A stretch of DNA of 64,000 nucleotides. Source: Candidatus Nitrotoga fabula. Its GTDB lineage: Bacteria; Pseudomonadota; Gammaproteobacteria; Burkholderiales; Gallionellaceae. The translations under genes and the position numbers were made by a program. The notes beneath the pieces are model-generated. The model did no database searches, was not told the DNA's origin, and was given only the letters and a program-made list of their open reading frames with translations. This document shows, piece after piece, positions 47,956 to 58,191 of this stretch (position 1 is its first letter; each line of letters starts with the position of its first letter). Location: the NCBI RefSeq assembly GCF_905221025.1, contig NZ_CAJNBL010000007.1, positions 47,877 through 111,876 on the forward strand, in the 5' to 3' direction.

Positions 47956-50709
47956 ATGGATACCGCGAGCGACGATATGAAATTCAAAGTGTCTTCCGGG
48001 ATGCCGCTCGACCATCACAAAGTCATCCGCCGCAACGGCTCGGTGGTCGGCTTTGAAGCGCACAAAATCGCCGTTGCCATTACCAAGGCCTTTATCGCGG
48101 TCAAGGGAGAAGCTTCCGCCAGCGTGCGCGAACTGGTCAACCGCCTGACCGAAACCGTGGTCCGGGCACTGCTGCGCCATCACCCGCATGGCGGCACGCT
48201 GCACATCGAAGACATCCAGGATCAGGTCGAGCTGGCCCTGATGCGCTCCGGCGAGCATGACGTGGCCCGCGCCTACGTGCTGTACCGCGAAGAACGCGCC
48301 CGCGAGCGCGCCAAGGCCAAGGAAAAAGCAGAGCCTGCCCCGGCGCTGCATGTCAACCACCAGGGCGTGTTGCGCCCCCTGGACGAAGCATGGCTGATGG
48401 AACGCATCACTGCCGCCTGCACCGGGCTGGGCGATGCCGTCAACCCCGGCGCCATCCTCAAACTGACGCTGCGCGACCTGTATGACGGCGTGGCCGTGGA
48501 AGAAGTGCGCAAGTGCCTGATCCTTGCCGCCCGGGCAATGATCGAGCACGACCCTGCCTACAGTTTTGTAACCGCGCGCCTGCTGCTGAACAACATCTGC
48601 TGCGAAGTCCTCGGCGAGGATGCCAACCTCGAACAGCGCTATGCCGGCTATTTCCCCTCTTTCATCCGGCGCGGCATCGATGCAGAGCTGCTGGACCCGG
48701 ATCTGGCGAATTTTGACCTGCCCCGCCTGGCGCAGGAGCTTCAGGCGAGCCGTGACCTGCAGTTCAGCTACCTTGGCCTGCAAACCCTGTATGACCGCTA
48801 CTTCCTGCATGTAAACGAAAAGCGGATCGAACTGCCGCAGGCATTTTTCATGCGCGTGGCGATGGGACTGGCGCTCCGCGAAAAAGACCGCAACCGCCGT
48901 GCTGTCGAGTTCTATCATCTGCTGTCCAGCTTCGACTTCATGAGCTCCACCCCCACCCTGTTCAACTCAGGAGCGATCCGCTCGCAGCTCTCTTCCTGCT
49001 ATCTGACCACTGTCCCGGATGACCTTGCCGGCATTTTTGAAGCCATCAAGGAAAACGCCCTGCTCGCCAAATTCTCCGGCGGCCTCGGCAATGACTGGAC
49101 TCCCGTGCGTTCCATGGGTGCGCACATCAAGGGCACCAACGGCAAATCGCAGGGCGTGGTGCCGTTCCTGAAGGTAGCCAATGACACCGCCGTGGCGGTC
49201 AACCAGGGCGGCAAGCGCAAGGGAGCGGTTTGCGCCTACCTGGAAACCTGGCACCTCGACATCGAGGAATTCCTCGAGCTGCGCAAAAACACCGGCGATG
49301 ACCGACGGCGCACCCATGACATGAACACCGCAAACTGGATTCCCGATCTGTTCATGAAGCGCGTTCTGGAAAACGGCGAATGGACGCTGTTCTCGCCATC
49401 CAGCTGCCCCGAACTGCACGAAAAATTCGGCGCGGAGTTCGAAGCCGCCTACCTTGCCTGCGAAGCCAAGGCGGCAAGCGGTGAAATCTCCCTGTACAAA
49501 AAAATTCCGGCGACCAGCCTGTGGCGCAAGATGCTGTCCATGCTGTTCGAGACCGGCCACCCGTGGATCACCTTCAAGGACCCGTGCAACATCCGCTCGC
49601 CCCAGCAGCATGTCGGCGTGGTGCACAGCTCCAACCTGTGCACCGAAATCACGCTGAACACATCGGATTCGGAAATCGCGGTGTGCAATCTGGGGTCGGT
49701 CAACCTCCGCGCGCACATGAAAGCCGACGGAGGAATCGACCACGACAAGCTCAAACACACCATCACCACGGCCATGCGCATGCTGGACAACGTGATTGAC
49801 ATCAACTATTACGCCGTGGACAAGGCGCGCAACTCCAACCTGCGGCACCGTCCGGTCGGGCTCGGCATCATGGGTTTCCAGGACTGCCTGCACCAGTTGC
49901 GGATTCCCTATGCCTCGGACCGGGCCATCGAGTTTGCCGACCGCTCCATGGAAGCCGTATGCTACTACGCCTATCTGGCGTCCACCGAGCTGGCCGAGGA
50001 ACGCGGCCGCTATGAGAGTTATTCCGGCAGCCTGTGGGATCGCGGCATCCTGCCGCAGGATACGCTGGAACTGCTGCGCCAGGCACGCGGGGGGCACGTC
50101 GAGGTGGACCTGTCCTCCACCCTGGACTGGGATCATCTGCGCGGGCGCATCCGCCAGCATGGCATGCGCAACTCCAACTGCATCGCCATCGCACCCACCG
50201 CAACCATATCCAATATCATCAACGTATCGGCCTGCATCGAGCCTACCTACCAGAACCTGTTCGTCAAATCGAATCTGTCTGGTGAATTCACCATCATCAA
50301 CGAATACCTGGTGAACGACCTCAAGCGCATGGGACTGTGGGACGAAGTCATGATCGCCGACCTGAAGTACTTTAACGGCAGCCTCGCCAAAATCGACCGC
50401 ATCCCGGACGAACTGCGCAACCTGTATGCGACGGCATTCGAGATCGAGCCGCACTGGATCATTGAAGCCGCATCCCGCCGCCAGAAATGGATCGACCAGT
50501 CACAGTCCCTGAACATCTACATGGCCGGCGCATCCGGGCGCAAACTGGACGAAACCTACAAGCTGGCCTGGCTGCGCGGCCTGAAGACCACCTATTACCT
50601 GCGCACCATGGGTGCCACCTCGACGGAAAAATCCACCTCGCGCGCGGGTGAACTGAATGCCGTACCGATGTGCGCCATCGACAATCCTGAATGCGAGTCC
50701 TGCCAATGA
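47956..50709 (+). CDS. nrdA: Ribonucleoside-diphosphate reductase, alpha subunit
   Basis: The catalytic subunit of class I ribonucleotide reductase, 917 aa from the ATG at 47956, which has a GGGGGAGAG ribosome-binding site (an in-frame TTG at 47944 is rejected). An N-terminal ATP-cone (about 15-110, [20 protein letters not shown]) gives allosteric control of activity. The barrel holds [19 protein letters not shown] near 337 with the first redox Cys, [20 protein letters not shown] near 560 with the radical Cys region and the second redox Cys, and the C-terminal shuttle pair CESCQ. It overlaps nrdB by 4 bases. A possible NrdR box lies just upstream. Confidence 0.96.
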   Translation: MDTASDDMKFKVSSGMPLDHHKVIRRNGSVVGFEAHKIAVAITKAFIAVKGEASASVRELVNRLTETVVRALLRHHPHGGTLHIEDIQDQVELALMRSGEHDVARAYVLYREERARERAKAKEKAEPAPALHVNHQGVLRPLDEAWLMERITAACTGLGDAVNPGAILKLTLRDLYDGVAVEEVRKCLILAARAMIEHDPAYSFVTARLLLNNICCEVLGEDANLEQRYAGYFPSFIRRGIDAELLDPDLANFDLPRLAQELQASRDLQFSYLGLQTLYDRYFLHVNEKRIELPQAFFMRVAMGLALREKDRNRRAVEFYHLLSSFDFMSSTPTLFNSGAIRSQLSSCYLTTVPDDLAGIFEAIKENALLAKFSGGLGNDWTPVRSMGAHIKGTNGKSQGVVPFLKVANDTAVAVNQGGKRKGAVCAYLETWHLDIEEFLELRKNTGDDRRRTHDMNTANWIPDLFMKRVLENGEWTLFSPSSCPELHEKFGAEFEAAYLACEAKAASGEISLYKKIPATSLWRKMLSMLFETGHPWITFKDPCNIRSPQQHVGVVHSSNLCTEITLNTSDSEIAVCNLGSVNLRAHMKADGGIDHDKLKHTITTAMRMLDNVIDINYYAVDKARNSNLRHRPVGLGIMGFQDCLHQLRIPYASDRAIEFADRSMEAVCYYAYLASTELAEERGRYESYSGSLWDRGILPQDTLELLRQARGGHVEVDLSSTLDWDHLRGRIRQHGMRNSNCIAIAPTATISNIINVSACIEPTYQNLFVKSNLSGEFTIINEYLVNDLKRMGLWDEVMIADLKYFNGSLAKIDRIPDELRNLYATAFEIEPHWIIEAASRRQKWIDQSQSLNIYMAGASGRKLDETYKLAWLRGLKTTYYLRTMGATSTEKSTSRAGELNAVPMCAIDNPECESCQ

Positions 50710-51755
50710 GCGATTACACCATTGCTTCCAGTTCTTCCGGACGCATACGCGTGGAAGACAAGCGCATCATCAACTGCCAGGCGGACGTAAACCAGCTGGT
50801 GCCGTTCAAGTACAAATGGGCATGGGAAAAATACCTTGCCGCCTGCGCGAACCACTGGATGCCGCAGGAAATCAACATGTCGGCCGATGTCGCATTGTGG
50901 AAAAACCCCAACGGACTGACCGAAGACGAGCGGCGCATGGTCAAACGCAACCTGGGCTTCTTCGTCACTGCAGACAGCCTGGCAGCGAACAATATCGTGC
51001 TTGGCACCTACCGGCATATCACCAATCCGGAATGCCGCCAGTACCTGCTGCGCCAGGCATTCGAGGAGGCGATCCATACGCATGCGTATCAGTACATCGT
51101 GGAAAGCCTTGGCCTGGAAGACGGCGAGATCTTCAACATGTACCACGAGGTGCCGAGCATCCGCGACAAGGATGAATTTCTGATTCCGTTCATCGACACC
51201 CTGACCAATCCGGAATTCAAGACCGGAACGCCGGAGGCAGACCGGCAGCTGCTGCGCAGCCTGATCGTGTTTGCCTGCATCATGGAAGGGCTGTTCTTCT
51301 ATGTCGGCTTTACGCAGATCCTCGCGCTGGGCAGGCAGAACAAAATGACCGGGGCGGCGGAGCAGTACCAGTACATCATGCGCGATGAATCGATGCACCT
51401 GAATTTCGGCGTGGATGTGATCAACCAGATCAAGCTGGAAAACCCGCACCTGTGGACGGCGGACTTTCGCGCGGAAATTCGCGGCCTGATCCAGAAAGGC
51501 GTGGACCTGGAATACCGCTATGCCGAAGACACCATGCCGCGCGGAATCCTGGGCATGAATGCCCCGATGTTCAAGGAATACCTGCGGTTTGTCGCAAATC
51601 GCCGCTGCCAGCAGATCGGGCTGGACATCCTGTTCCCCGGAGCGGTCAATCCGTTCCCGTGGATGGCAGAACTCATCGACCTGAAGAAAGAGAAAAACTT
51701 CTTTGAAACCCGGGTGACGGAATACCAGACCGGGGGCGCTCTCAGCTGGGATTGA
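50706..51755 (+). CDS. nrdB: Ribonucleoside-diphosphate reductase, beta subunit (tyrosyl-radical type)
   Basis: The radical-generating diiron subunit, 349 aa. Metal ligands are seen in [12 protein letters not shown] (Asp), [13 protein letters not shown] (Glu, His and, four residues on, the radical Tyr at the E. coli Y122 position) and [14 protein letters not shown] (Glu, His). The Tyr is present, so this is a class Ia enzyme rather than the Mn/Fe Ic type with Phe. The start overlaps the nrdA stop (ATGA). The C-terminus ends [10 protein letters not shown], the usual alpha-binding tail. Confidence 0.95.
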   Translation: MSDYTIASSSSGRIRVEDKRIINCQADVNQLVPFKYKWAWEKYLAACANHWMPQEINMSADVALWKNPNGLTEDERRMVKRNLGFFVTADSLAANNIVLGTYRHITNPECRQYLLRQAFEEAIHTHAYQYIVESLGLEDGEIFNMYHEVPSIRDKDEFLIPFIDTLTNPEFKTGTPEADRQLLRSLIVFACIMEGLFFYVGFTQILALGRQNKMTGAAEQYQYIMRDESMHLNFGVDVINQIKLENPHLWTADFRAEIRGLIQKGVDLEYRYAEDTMPRGILGMNAPMFKEYLRFVANRRCQQIGLDILFPGAVNPFPWMAELIDLKKEKNFFETRVTEYQTGGALSWD

Positions 51756-51848
51756 CCGGGTTCCGGCAGGCCGCCTTGGCACACGCCGGGGAACGGCATA
51801 GAGGCCGGGATGTATTTGTTTGAACTTGGCACCTGAAGGAGAGTTGGA

Positions 51849-52124
51849 ATGACCGCAGTCCAGAATGCGAAACCGGCGACAGCCACAGCGCCCGCAACCA
51901 GGAAAACCCGCGCAACGAAAAAACCCGCAGCCGTAAAAGCCGCTCCGGCAACACAAAAGAACGCAGCTGCAACCCAACCGCAATCCGTATCGGCACCAAC
52001 AGCAATCAAAAAAGCCCCCCGGGAAAAGAAACCGGCCACGTCTTCCGGCTCGGTGCCGCCCCCTTTTTCGCCGCTCAGCCCTGGAAAAAAATGGCCTTTT
52101 TCCTCCCCGGACTGGAACAAGTAA
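51849..52124 (+). CDS. Ala/Lys/Pro-rich basic protein, histone H1-like
   Basis: A 91 aa low-complexity protein composed mainly of Ala, Lys, Thr and Pro (repeated KPA/KKAP-type blocks such as TRATKKPAAVKAAPATQKNA), with a less biased tail ending WPFSSPDWNK. A strong ribosome-binding site AAGGAG (51836-51841) sits 7 bases before the ATG, which supports translation. Similar Lys/Ala-rich tails occur in bacterial H1-like nucleoid proteins and AlgP, but there is no domain to prove it. It lies 93 bases behind nrdB, so it could be co-expressed with nrdAB. Confidence 0.6.
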   Translation: MTAVQNAKPATATAPATRKTRATKKPAAVKAAPATQKNAAATQPQSVSAPTAIKKAPREKKPATSSGSVPPPFSPLSPGKKWPFSSPDWNK

Positions 52125-52463
52125 TTACCCGTGCAGGGTCGGAATCCTGCCCCGCCCGCCCCTACCGGGCCGGCCATTTACCATCCATGAACCTTTGCCC
52201 CGGGCGCAGGCGAAACTGGCTGCTCTTCTCTTGTTTACCCACAGTTCGGCGGCAGATTCTGACCTGTGCCGATGACATCTGCCACCCGGAGAACGGGAAC
52301 CGGGTAAACTCCAGGGATTTTCCGGCCGGTTTCCGGGGTTCTCCGATCCATTCCGGGACCGGTGCGACCCTGACTGCCCCACCCCTGACAGGCGGCAAAG
52401 CCGTGTAGAACCGGCCATCACGAACCCAGCTCCGCCCCCGCGCGTACAACCTTGACCCCCATT
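52125..52463. other. Non-coding stretch before msbA
   Basis: 339 bases between the basic protein and msbA. I see no supported gene, promoter or terminator. Short GC-rich inverted repeats are present but none is followed by a T-run. Confidence 0.35.
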
Positions 52464-54218
52464 ATGACCAGTTCACAGCTTTATTTACGACTGCTTCGCC
52501 ATGTCCGGCCCTACTGGCGCGTCTTTGCCATTTCCATTCTGGGCATGATGGGAGCTGCGGTCACCGAGGCACTGTTGCCCGTCCTGTTCAAAACCGTGCT
52601 GGACGGCACCTTCATCCACAAGGATGAGGCCGTCATCCGCCTGATTCCAGCTTACATCCTGCTGATCTTCTTTTTCCGCGGAATGACGACTTTTATTGCC
52701 ACCTACACCATCAGCTGGGTTGGCAACAAGGTCGTCATGGATCTGCGCAATGCAATGTTCGAACGGCTGCTGACCCTGCCCACCCGCTTTTATGACGACC
52801 ATCCGACAGGCGGCCTGATTTCGAAACTGACCTTTGACGTAACCCAGGTTACCGCTGCCGCAACCACGGTCGTCACCATCGGCATCCGTGATTCACTGAT
52901 GATCGTCGGCCTGCTCGGATGGCTGTTCTACCTGAACTGGAAACTGACCCTGCTCAGCCTGATCATGGCACCCGTCATTGTCTATTTCATGCGGATCATC
53001 AGCCGCCGGTTGCGGGCCACCAGCCGCAACTCGCAACAGGCGATGGGCGACATCACCCAGGTCATTGAAGAAAGCATAACCGCGCACAAGGTGGTCAAGC
53101 TGTTCGGCGGGCAAACGTATGAAAGCCGGCGCTTCGCCGGCCAGGCCAACTGGGTGCGCCGTCATGCCATGAAACAGACCGCAGCCGCTGCGGCCAACAT
53201 GCCCATCGTGCAGATGATCGCGGGCATTGCACTCGCGGGCATCGTTTATCTCGCCACCGAACAGGCGCGCAGCGATGCCACCACGGTAGGCGGGTTTCTG
53301 TCCTTCATCGCCGCCATGCTGATGCTGACGTCACCGCTGAAACGGCTCGCCAGCGTAAGCGAGCACTTGCAGCGCGGCCTGGCCGCTGCGGAAAGCGTAT
53401 TCGCGCTGCTGGACACCCCGGGGGAAAAGGATGCCGGTCGGCTGTCCATCGCCCGCGCGTCCGGCCACCTGAAATTCGAACAGGTCAGCTTTTCCTACCG
53501 GGACGATGGAAAGCTGACCCTGCGCAACCTCAGCCTGGATATCCCGGCCGGGCAGACGCTCGCACTGGTCGGCGCTTCCGGCGGCGGGAAAACCACCCTG
53601 ATCAACCTCGTGCCGCGTTTTTATTCTCCCTGCAGCGGGCGCGTCACCCTCGACGGGCATGACCTGGAAACGCTCTCCCTGTCCAGCCTGCGCACCAATA
53701 TCGCCCTGGTCAGCCAGGAAGTGGTGCTATTCAATGACACCGTTGCCGCAAACATCGCCTACGGGCAGGAGCGCGCAATACCGGAACAGGAAATCCTTGC
53801 TGCGGCGCAGGCCGCACATGCCCTGGAGTTTATCCGCGAAATGCCGCAGGGCATGCAAACCCTGGTCGGAGAAAAAGGGGTACGCCTGTCCGGCGGCCAG
53901 CGCCAGCGCATTGCCATTGCACGCGCCATCCTCAAAAACGCCCCGATCCTGATCCTGGATGAAGCCACCTCCGCGCTGGACAGCGAATCCGAGCGCCACG
54001 TGCAGGCCGCCCTGGAAACCCTGATGCAGGGGCGGACCACGCTGATCATCGCCCACCGCCTGTCCACCATCGAAAAAGCCGACCGTATCATCGTACTGCA
54101 CAAGGGCGAAATCGCGGAAAGCGGAACACACCAGGAACTGCTGGCCGCAGGCGGAATGTACGCACAATTGCAGCACAATCAGTTCATGCGCGGCCAGTCG
54201 CCCGAACCGCCCCGCTGA
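52464..54218 (+). CDS. msbA: Lipid A export ABC transporter MsbA
   Basis: Flips core-lipid A across the inner membrane. The 584 aa half-transporter has six membrane helices (about 15-300) and one ATP-binding domain with Walker A GASGGGKTTL near 378, signature LSGGQRQRIAIARAI near 479, Walker B ILILDEATSALD near 498 and the switch His in IAHRLSTIEKA. The ATG at 52464 is preferred; a TTG at 52452 would add four residues. The FYDDHPTGGLISKLTFDV loop is typical of MsbA. The lpxK partner often found behind msbA is absent here. Confidence 0.92.
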   Translation: MTSSQLYLRLLRHVRPYWRVFAISILGMMGAAVTEALLPVLFKTVLDGTFIHKDEAVIRLIPAYILLIFFFRGMTTFIATYTISWVGNKVVMDLRNAMFERLLTLPTRFYDDHPTGGLISKLTFDVTQVTAAATTVVTIGIRDSLMIVGLLGWLFYLNWKLTLLSLIMAPVIVYFMRIISRRLRATSRNSQQAMGDITQVIEESITAHKVVKLFGGQTYESRRFAGQANWVRRHAMKQTAAAAANMPIVQMIAGIALAGIVYLATEQARSDATTVGGFLSFIAAMLMLTSPLKRLASVSEHLQRGLAAAESVFALLDTPGEKDAGRLSIARASGHLKFEQVSFSYRDDGKLTLRNLSLDIPAGQTLALVGASGGGKTTLINLVPRFYSPCSGRVTLDGHDLETLSLSSLRTNIALVSQEVVLFNDTVAANIAYGQERAIPEQEILAAAQAAHALEFIREMPQGMQTLVGEKGVRLSGGQRQRIAIARAILKNAPILILDEATSALDSESERHVQAALETLMQGRTTLIIAHRLSTIEKADRIIVLHKGEIAESGTHQELLAAGGMYAQLQHNQFMRGQSPEPPR

Positions 54219-54230
54219 AAACCGCAGAAA

Positions 54231-55241
54231 TCAGGTTTTGCTGGCCGGTGTAAAGGCGTCGGAGAAAAATTCCTCCTGCGGCAACCCGCGCAGGGAAGTA
54301 AAATCACGGTGCGCCGCCTCCACGACTACCGGCGCACCGCACACATAGACCTGATGACCCGAAAGATCGGGATAGTCCGCAAGCACCGCCTCATGCACAT
54401 AGCCCGTCCTGCCCTGCCATTCATCTGTTGCCAGCGCTTCCGACAGCACCGGGGTAAAGCGTATGCCGTGCGTTTCCCAATCCCGCGCCTTCTCCAGCAT
54501 GTACAGGCCACTCAGGGTGTTCGCGCCCCAGTAAAAGTGCATCGGACGCTGAATCCCGGTGTGCAGCGCATGCTCGATGATCGACTTGATCGGGGCGAAA
54601 CCGGTTCCGCTGGCAACAAACACCACCGGCTTGGTGCTGTCCTCGCGCAGGAAGAACGAACCCAGCGGCCCCTTGAAGCGCAGAATGTCACGCTCCTTCA
54701 TTTTCGTGAAAACCAGGTTGGTGAACTCCCCGCCGGCAATATTGCGCACGTGCAGCTGCAGGAACTCGTCATCATGCGGGGCGTTCGCAAGCGAAAAGCT
54801 GCGCGGCTTGCCGCCCTTGATCAGAATATCGATATACTGCCCGGCCAGGAACATCAGGCGCTCGTTCGCAGGCAGCTTGAGGTACAGCACCATCACATCG
54901 TCGAAGCGTTCCAGCTTCTGCACACGGCAGGGCATGGTACGCACCGGAATGTCCTTGACGGCGCTCACTTCCCGGCACTCGATGATCAGGTCGGAAGTCG
55001 GCCTGGCCGTGCAGAACAGCGCCAGCCCCTCTGCCTTCTCGGCCCCGGTAAGATACGTTTCATCATACTTGCCATAATCCACAGTACCTTGCAGCAGCCT
55101 GCCCTTGCAGGTTCCGCATACCCCTTCACGGCAGCTGTAGGGCAAAACAAAACCGTGCCTCAACCCCGCTTCGAGGATGGTTTCGTCCGCCTCCATGGAG
55201 AAGCTGTGGCCGCTGGGCTGGATAATAACGTTGAATGCCAT
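54231..55241 (-). CDS. 2Fe-2S ferredoxin/FAD/NAD(P)H reductase (AscD-like)
   Basis: A 336 aa three-domain electron-transfer flavoprotein. An N-terminal plant-type ferredoxin domain carries the cluster cysteines in CREGVCGTCKG (about 37-47) plus LFCTARP near 77. An FAD domain with RSFSLANAP near 150 and an NAD(P)H domain with ASGTGFAPIKSI near 210 and VCGAPVVVEAA near 303 follow. It is often annotated as CDP-6-deoxy-delta-3,4-glucoseen reductase, but no dideoxysugar genes are near, so its partner may be an oxygenase or a general reductase role. The ATG at 55241 starts the ferredoxin domain; the frame is open 189 bases further up without family resemblance. Confidence 0.88.
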   Translation of the reverse strand: MAFNVIIQPSGHSFSMEADETILEAGLRHGFVLPYSCREGVCGTCKGRLLQGTVDYGKYDETYLTGAEKAEGLALFCTARPTSDLIIECREVSAVKDIPVRTMPCRVQKLERFDDVMVLYLKLPANERLMFLAGQYIDILIKGGKPRSFSLANAPHDDEFLQLHVRNIAGGEFTNLVFTKMKERDILRFKGPLGSFFLREDSTKPVVFVASGTGFAPIKSIIEHALHTGIQRPMHFYWGANTLSGLYMLEKARDWETHGIRFTPVLSEALATDEWQGRTGYVHEAVLADYPDLSGHQVYVCGAPVVVEAAHRDFTSLRGLPQEEFFSDAFTPASKT

Positions 55242-55296
55242 GAAAATATCGTCTGCACCATGAGCAAAAAAAGTAATTTTAACGCATAATTCTGTT

Positions 55297-56196
55297 ATGA
55301 AACGAATCTTGATTGTCGGCTGCGGCGATATCGCCTTGCGGGTGGCTCCATTGTTGCGGGGGCGGTATCGCCTGCTTGGACTGGCGCGCAACCCGGAACG
55401 GTTTCCCGAGCTGCGCAGGGCCGGTATCACGCCGCTGCAAGCGGATCTGGATCACCCTCCCAGCCTGGCCCGCATCACCGGAGTGGCGCATACCGTGCTG
55501 CATTTTGCGCCCCCGCCGAATTCCGGAACAAACGACCCCCGCACCCGCAACCTGCTGGCCGCCCTGTCGCGGGGCACCCTGCCGGAAACCATCGTGTACA
55601 TCAGCACCAGCGGGGTCTATGGCGATTGCGGCGGAGACTGGGTTGCAGAAACCCGACCCCTGCATGCGCAGACCCCGCGCGCGCAGCGCCGCGTGGATGC
55701 CGAAAAACAAATCCGCGCCTGGGCAAAGCGCTGCGGCGTACAGGCCGTCATCCTGCGCGTGCCGGGCATCTACGACGCGGAAGAAAGGCTGCCCCTGCAG
55801 CGCCTGCAGCAGCGCACCCCGGGAATCATGGCGGCGGAAGACAGCCATACCAACCACATCCACGCGGACGATCTGGCACGCGTCGTGGCTGCCGCCCTGC
55901 GCCACGGCAAGCCAAACCGGGTGTATCACACCAGCGATGACAGCAGACTGAAAATGACCGACTATTTCGACTGCGTGGCCGATGCCCTGAACCTGCCGCA
56001 TGTGCCGCGTGTATCGCGCTGGCAGGCGCAACAAATCCTGCCGAATGGCCTGCTTTCCTTCATGAACGAATCACGACGCCTGTCCAACCAGCGCATGAAG
56101 CGCGAGCTGAAAGTCCTGCTGCGCTACCCGACCGTGGCAGATGCGCTGCAAACCCTGCGCGACCGGGCTGCGGAAAGGCATTTACAACCTGGATAA
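55297..56196 (+). CDS. NAD(P)-dependent SDR-family protein (YeeZ-like)
   Basis: A 299 aa atypical extended short-chain dehydrogenase. The N-terminal Rossmann motif is IVGCGDIALRVAPLL (residues 6-20), STSGVYGDCGGDWVAE near 105 holds the catalytic Ser region but the YxxxK pair is not obvious, and SHTNHIHADDLARVVAAAL near 185 is typical of the family. It may therefore bind a nucleotide-sugar or NAD without classical epimerase chemistry. It is divergent from the flavoprotein gene with 55 bases between starts. Confidence 0.82.
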   Translation: MKRILIVGCGDIALRVAPLLRGRYRLLGLARNPERFPELRRAGITPLQADLDHPPSLARITGVAHTVLHFAPPPNSGTNDPRTRNLLAALSRGTLPETIVYISTSGVYGDCGGDWVAETRPLHAQTPRAQRRVDAEKQIRAWAKRCGVQAVILRVPGIYDAEERLPLQRLQQRTPGIMAAEDSHTNHIHADDLARVVAAALRHGKPNRVYHTSDDSRLKMTDYFDCVADALNLPHVPRVSRWQAQQILPNGLLSFMNESRRLSNQRMKRELKVLLRYPTVADALQTLRDRAAERHLQPG

Positions 56197-56236
56197 TTCC
56201 GGTCCATGTCGCGTTGCACAGCGCGCAGCCGCTGCG

Positions 56237-56836
56237 TTACAGGGGCGTTCCCTTTTTCCGGATGCGGATATTGAACGAGATCGAGATTCTTTCCCGGTCT
56301 TCCGGATTCGGCTCGACCGAATGCGGCACCCAGGACGGAAACATCACCAGATGATTTTTCTGCGCCGGATAGGAAATCTTCGGCGCATTAATCGCATTCA
56401 GCTCCAGCACCGGCGCCAGCGACTCGATCGTATACTGCTCCTGAAAATTCCGGTAAAACTCGATTTGCGCATCGGAATCGGTCAGATAATAGGCCCCGGA
56501 CAGGAACGATGCGCAGTGGATGTGGATCCGGTTATAGTGGCTCATCTGGTTGATGTTCACCCAGATGTTGTCAAAATAGGTTTCAAATTTTGTGCCATCA
56601 TAGCCAAAATCCTTCAGGCACTGCCTGGAGCGGCGCAGAATTTCGTTCAGCAGGGGCAGGGTTTCCGGATGATCGCCGTAATAAAACTCCCTGGATTGCC
56701 ACCCGCCGGCATTGCTCAGCTGATTGCCCTGCGGGTCGGACTGCCGGAGCCGGTGGCAGAAGGCAACCATGGCATCCACATCGATATTCAGCTTGTCCCA
56801 CCACACAGGCGTGGAAAAGTAAGTGTCCAGGTTCAT
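56237..56836 (-). CDS. TIGR02466-type putative 2-oxoglutarate/Fe(II) oxygenase
   Basis: A 199 aa protein resembling the TIGR02466 family, a cupin-fold group with likely Fe(II)/2-oxoglutarate chemistry. The candidate metal region is RIHIHCASFLSGAYYL near 117-132, and FPSWVPHSVEPNPEDRERIS near 168 gives the distal His and the Arg that would bind 2-oxoglutarate. The usual HxD is not evident, so activity is uncertain. It shares its strand with the radical SAM gene and polysaccharide exporter further right, but a 190-base gap separates it from them. Confidence 0.75.
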   Translation of the reverse strand: MNLDTYFSTPVWWDKLNIDVDAMVAFCHRLRQSDPQGNQLSNAGGWQSREFYYGDHPETLPLLNEILRRSRQCLKDFGYDGTKFETYFDNIWVNINQMSHYNRIHIHCASFLSGAYYLTDSDAQIEFYRNFQEQYTIESLAPVLELNAINAPKISYPAQKNHLVMFPSWVPHSVEPNPEDRERISISFNIRIRKKGTPL

Positions 56837-57026
56837 CGTGATCCCTCTCCGCAGCGCAAAAAATCATGAAAAAACGGGCATGACCAGCATCGGTCCGGCC
56901 GGATCGTGCCAGCCGCATTATACTTGGCCTGCTGCGCAGCGGACACTCCATCCCGCAGATTTTTTCAGGATCGCGCGGCGGAACGGCGGCCCCGGAAAAA
57001 CCGGCCACCCGCGCCGGCAGGCGCGA

Positions 57027-57983
57027 TCATTTTTGCGGAAGCTCGCTCTTGTTGGCGCTCCAGTAGGTGATCGGGCTCCAGAACGACGGTCCCTCGCTGC
57101 CAACCGGCCCTACATCGCACTTGCCGCAAACCGCCATCGCCGCACGGTTTTCCGCCTGCTGCCGCCTGAAATTGCGACGCGCCTCGCCATTCAGGATTTC
57201 GCTGTATTTCTGCGTCATCAGGTTGCCCAGCACCCCTGCCTGCGGGTGCATGCAGCAGGGCACCACCGTGCCGTCGGCATCGACATACAGCTGGTTGATT
57301 TCGCCAAACCACGGATGCGAGTCGAATTCACTGGCATCCGCCACGAAAGTGCAGGACCCCTGCGGAACGCTGAGCGCACGCCCGGTACGGTTCTCCTGCG
57401 CCTGCGGCAGCGCCATCCAGCGGCGGAACTCCGGGTTCCAGCCGCGCGGACGCAGCACCGATTCCCAGCGGCGTGCGTCTTCCTCGGACTGGATCACCGT
57501 CCGCGTCAGCAGCTGCATCGCCGGCGCCCAGCGGTCGCGCAACCGGGCGGCACGTTCCAGAAACTCGATCAACCGCTCCCACTTCGATGGCGGCCGCAGG
57601 CGCTCGTAGCTTTCCGGCGTGCCGTCCCCGTCGCAGCTGACAAACAGCTTGTTGACCACCTCAAGCTTGACCATTTCCTCGAAATCATCCCAGTACACCT
57701 TCTGCGCATTGGTACTGAGCTCCACCGCCGAAACCTTCCAGCGCTGGCGGGGAATCTGCGCCACGATGGCGGAAAGCTGCTTGTGCAGCAGCGGCTCGCC
57801 ATAATTGAACAGGCGCAGCGAATGGATGCGTTCCACGTCCATGTTGCCCAGGCAGCGCGCGAAATCCTCCACCGTAATGCGGTAGATGTCGGGCTCCAGC
57901 GTCGAGTTCGGGCAGCCCACGCATTTCAGCTGGCAGCCGTGGACGATATCGAAATGGACGGAGTACAGGTGCTTCGGTTGCAT
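57027..57983 (-). CDS. Radical SAM / SPASM-domain protein
   Basis: A 318 aa radical S-adenosylmethionine enzyme. The cluster motif CxxxCxxC is in VHGCQLKCVGCPNS (about residues 14-27). A SPASM-like C-terminal half has CCMHPQAGVLGNLM near 245 and CGKCDVGP near 293 for auxiliary clusters. The ATG at 57983 has an AAGGAA ribosome-binding site 7 bases away; the frame is open 135 bases further but without family features. Such proteins modify peptides or sugars; no precursor peptide gene was recognised nearby. The gene lies downstream of a Wzt/Wzm exporter on the same strand (208-base gap), hinting at a polysaccharide- or glycan-linked role. Confidence 0.85.
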   Translation of the reverse strand: MQPKHLYSVHFDIVHGCQLKCVGCPNSTLEPDIYRITVEDFARCLGNMDVERIHSLRLFNYGEPLLHKQLSAIVAQIPRQRWKVSAVELSTNAQKVYWDDFEEMVKLEVVNKLFVSCDGDGTPESYERLRPPSKWERLIEFLERAARLRDRWAPAMQLLTRTVIQSEEDARRWESVLRPRGWNPEFRRWMALPQAQENRTGRALSVPQGSCTFVADASEFDSHPWFGEINQLYVDADGTVVPCCMHPQAGVLGNLMTQKYSEILNGEARRNFRRQQAENRAAMAVCGKCDVGPVGSEGPSFWSPITYWSANKSELPQK

Positions 57984-58191
57984 AGTGTTCCTTGTAAAAA
58001 TTCCGGCGGGTTTCCATGCCGTGGCTGGAATACGCGTTGTGAACGGGATGGAGCCACCCCTGCCGCCAAGTCCACCGGAAATGCCGGGAAAGGCTGCCCC
58101 TCCGCAGGGAAAAGGCAAAAAATAATTTTAACATGGGCAGGGACACGTACCAATATCCCCGCTCAGCCCTACCCCCGTCCTCCCGATTCCT

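Noticed and set aside
48967..50454. Long open frame antisense to nrdA (minus strand, about 495 codons)
   Set aside because: It lies fully opposite a clear nrdA with intact motifs, shows no family resemblance and is explained by GC-rich codon positions mirrored on the other strand.
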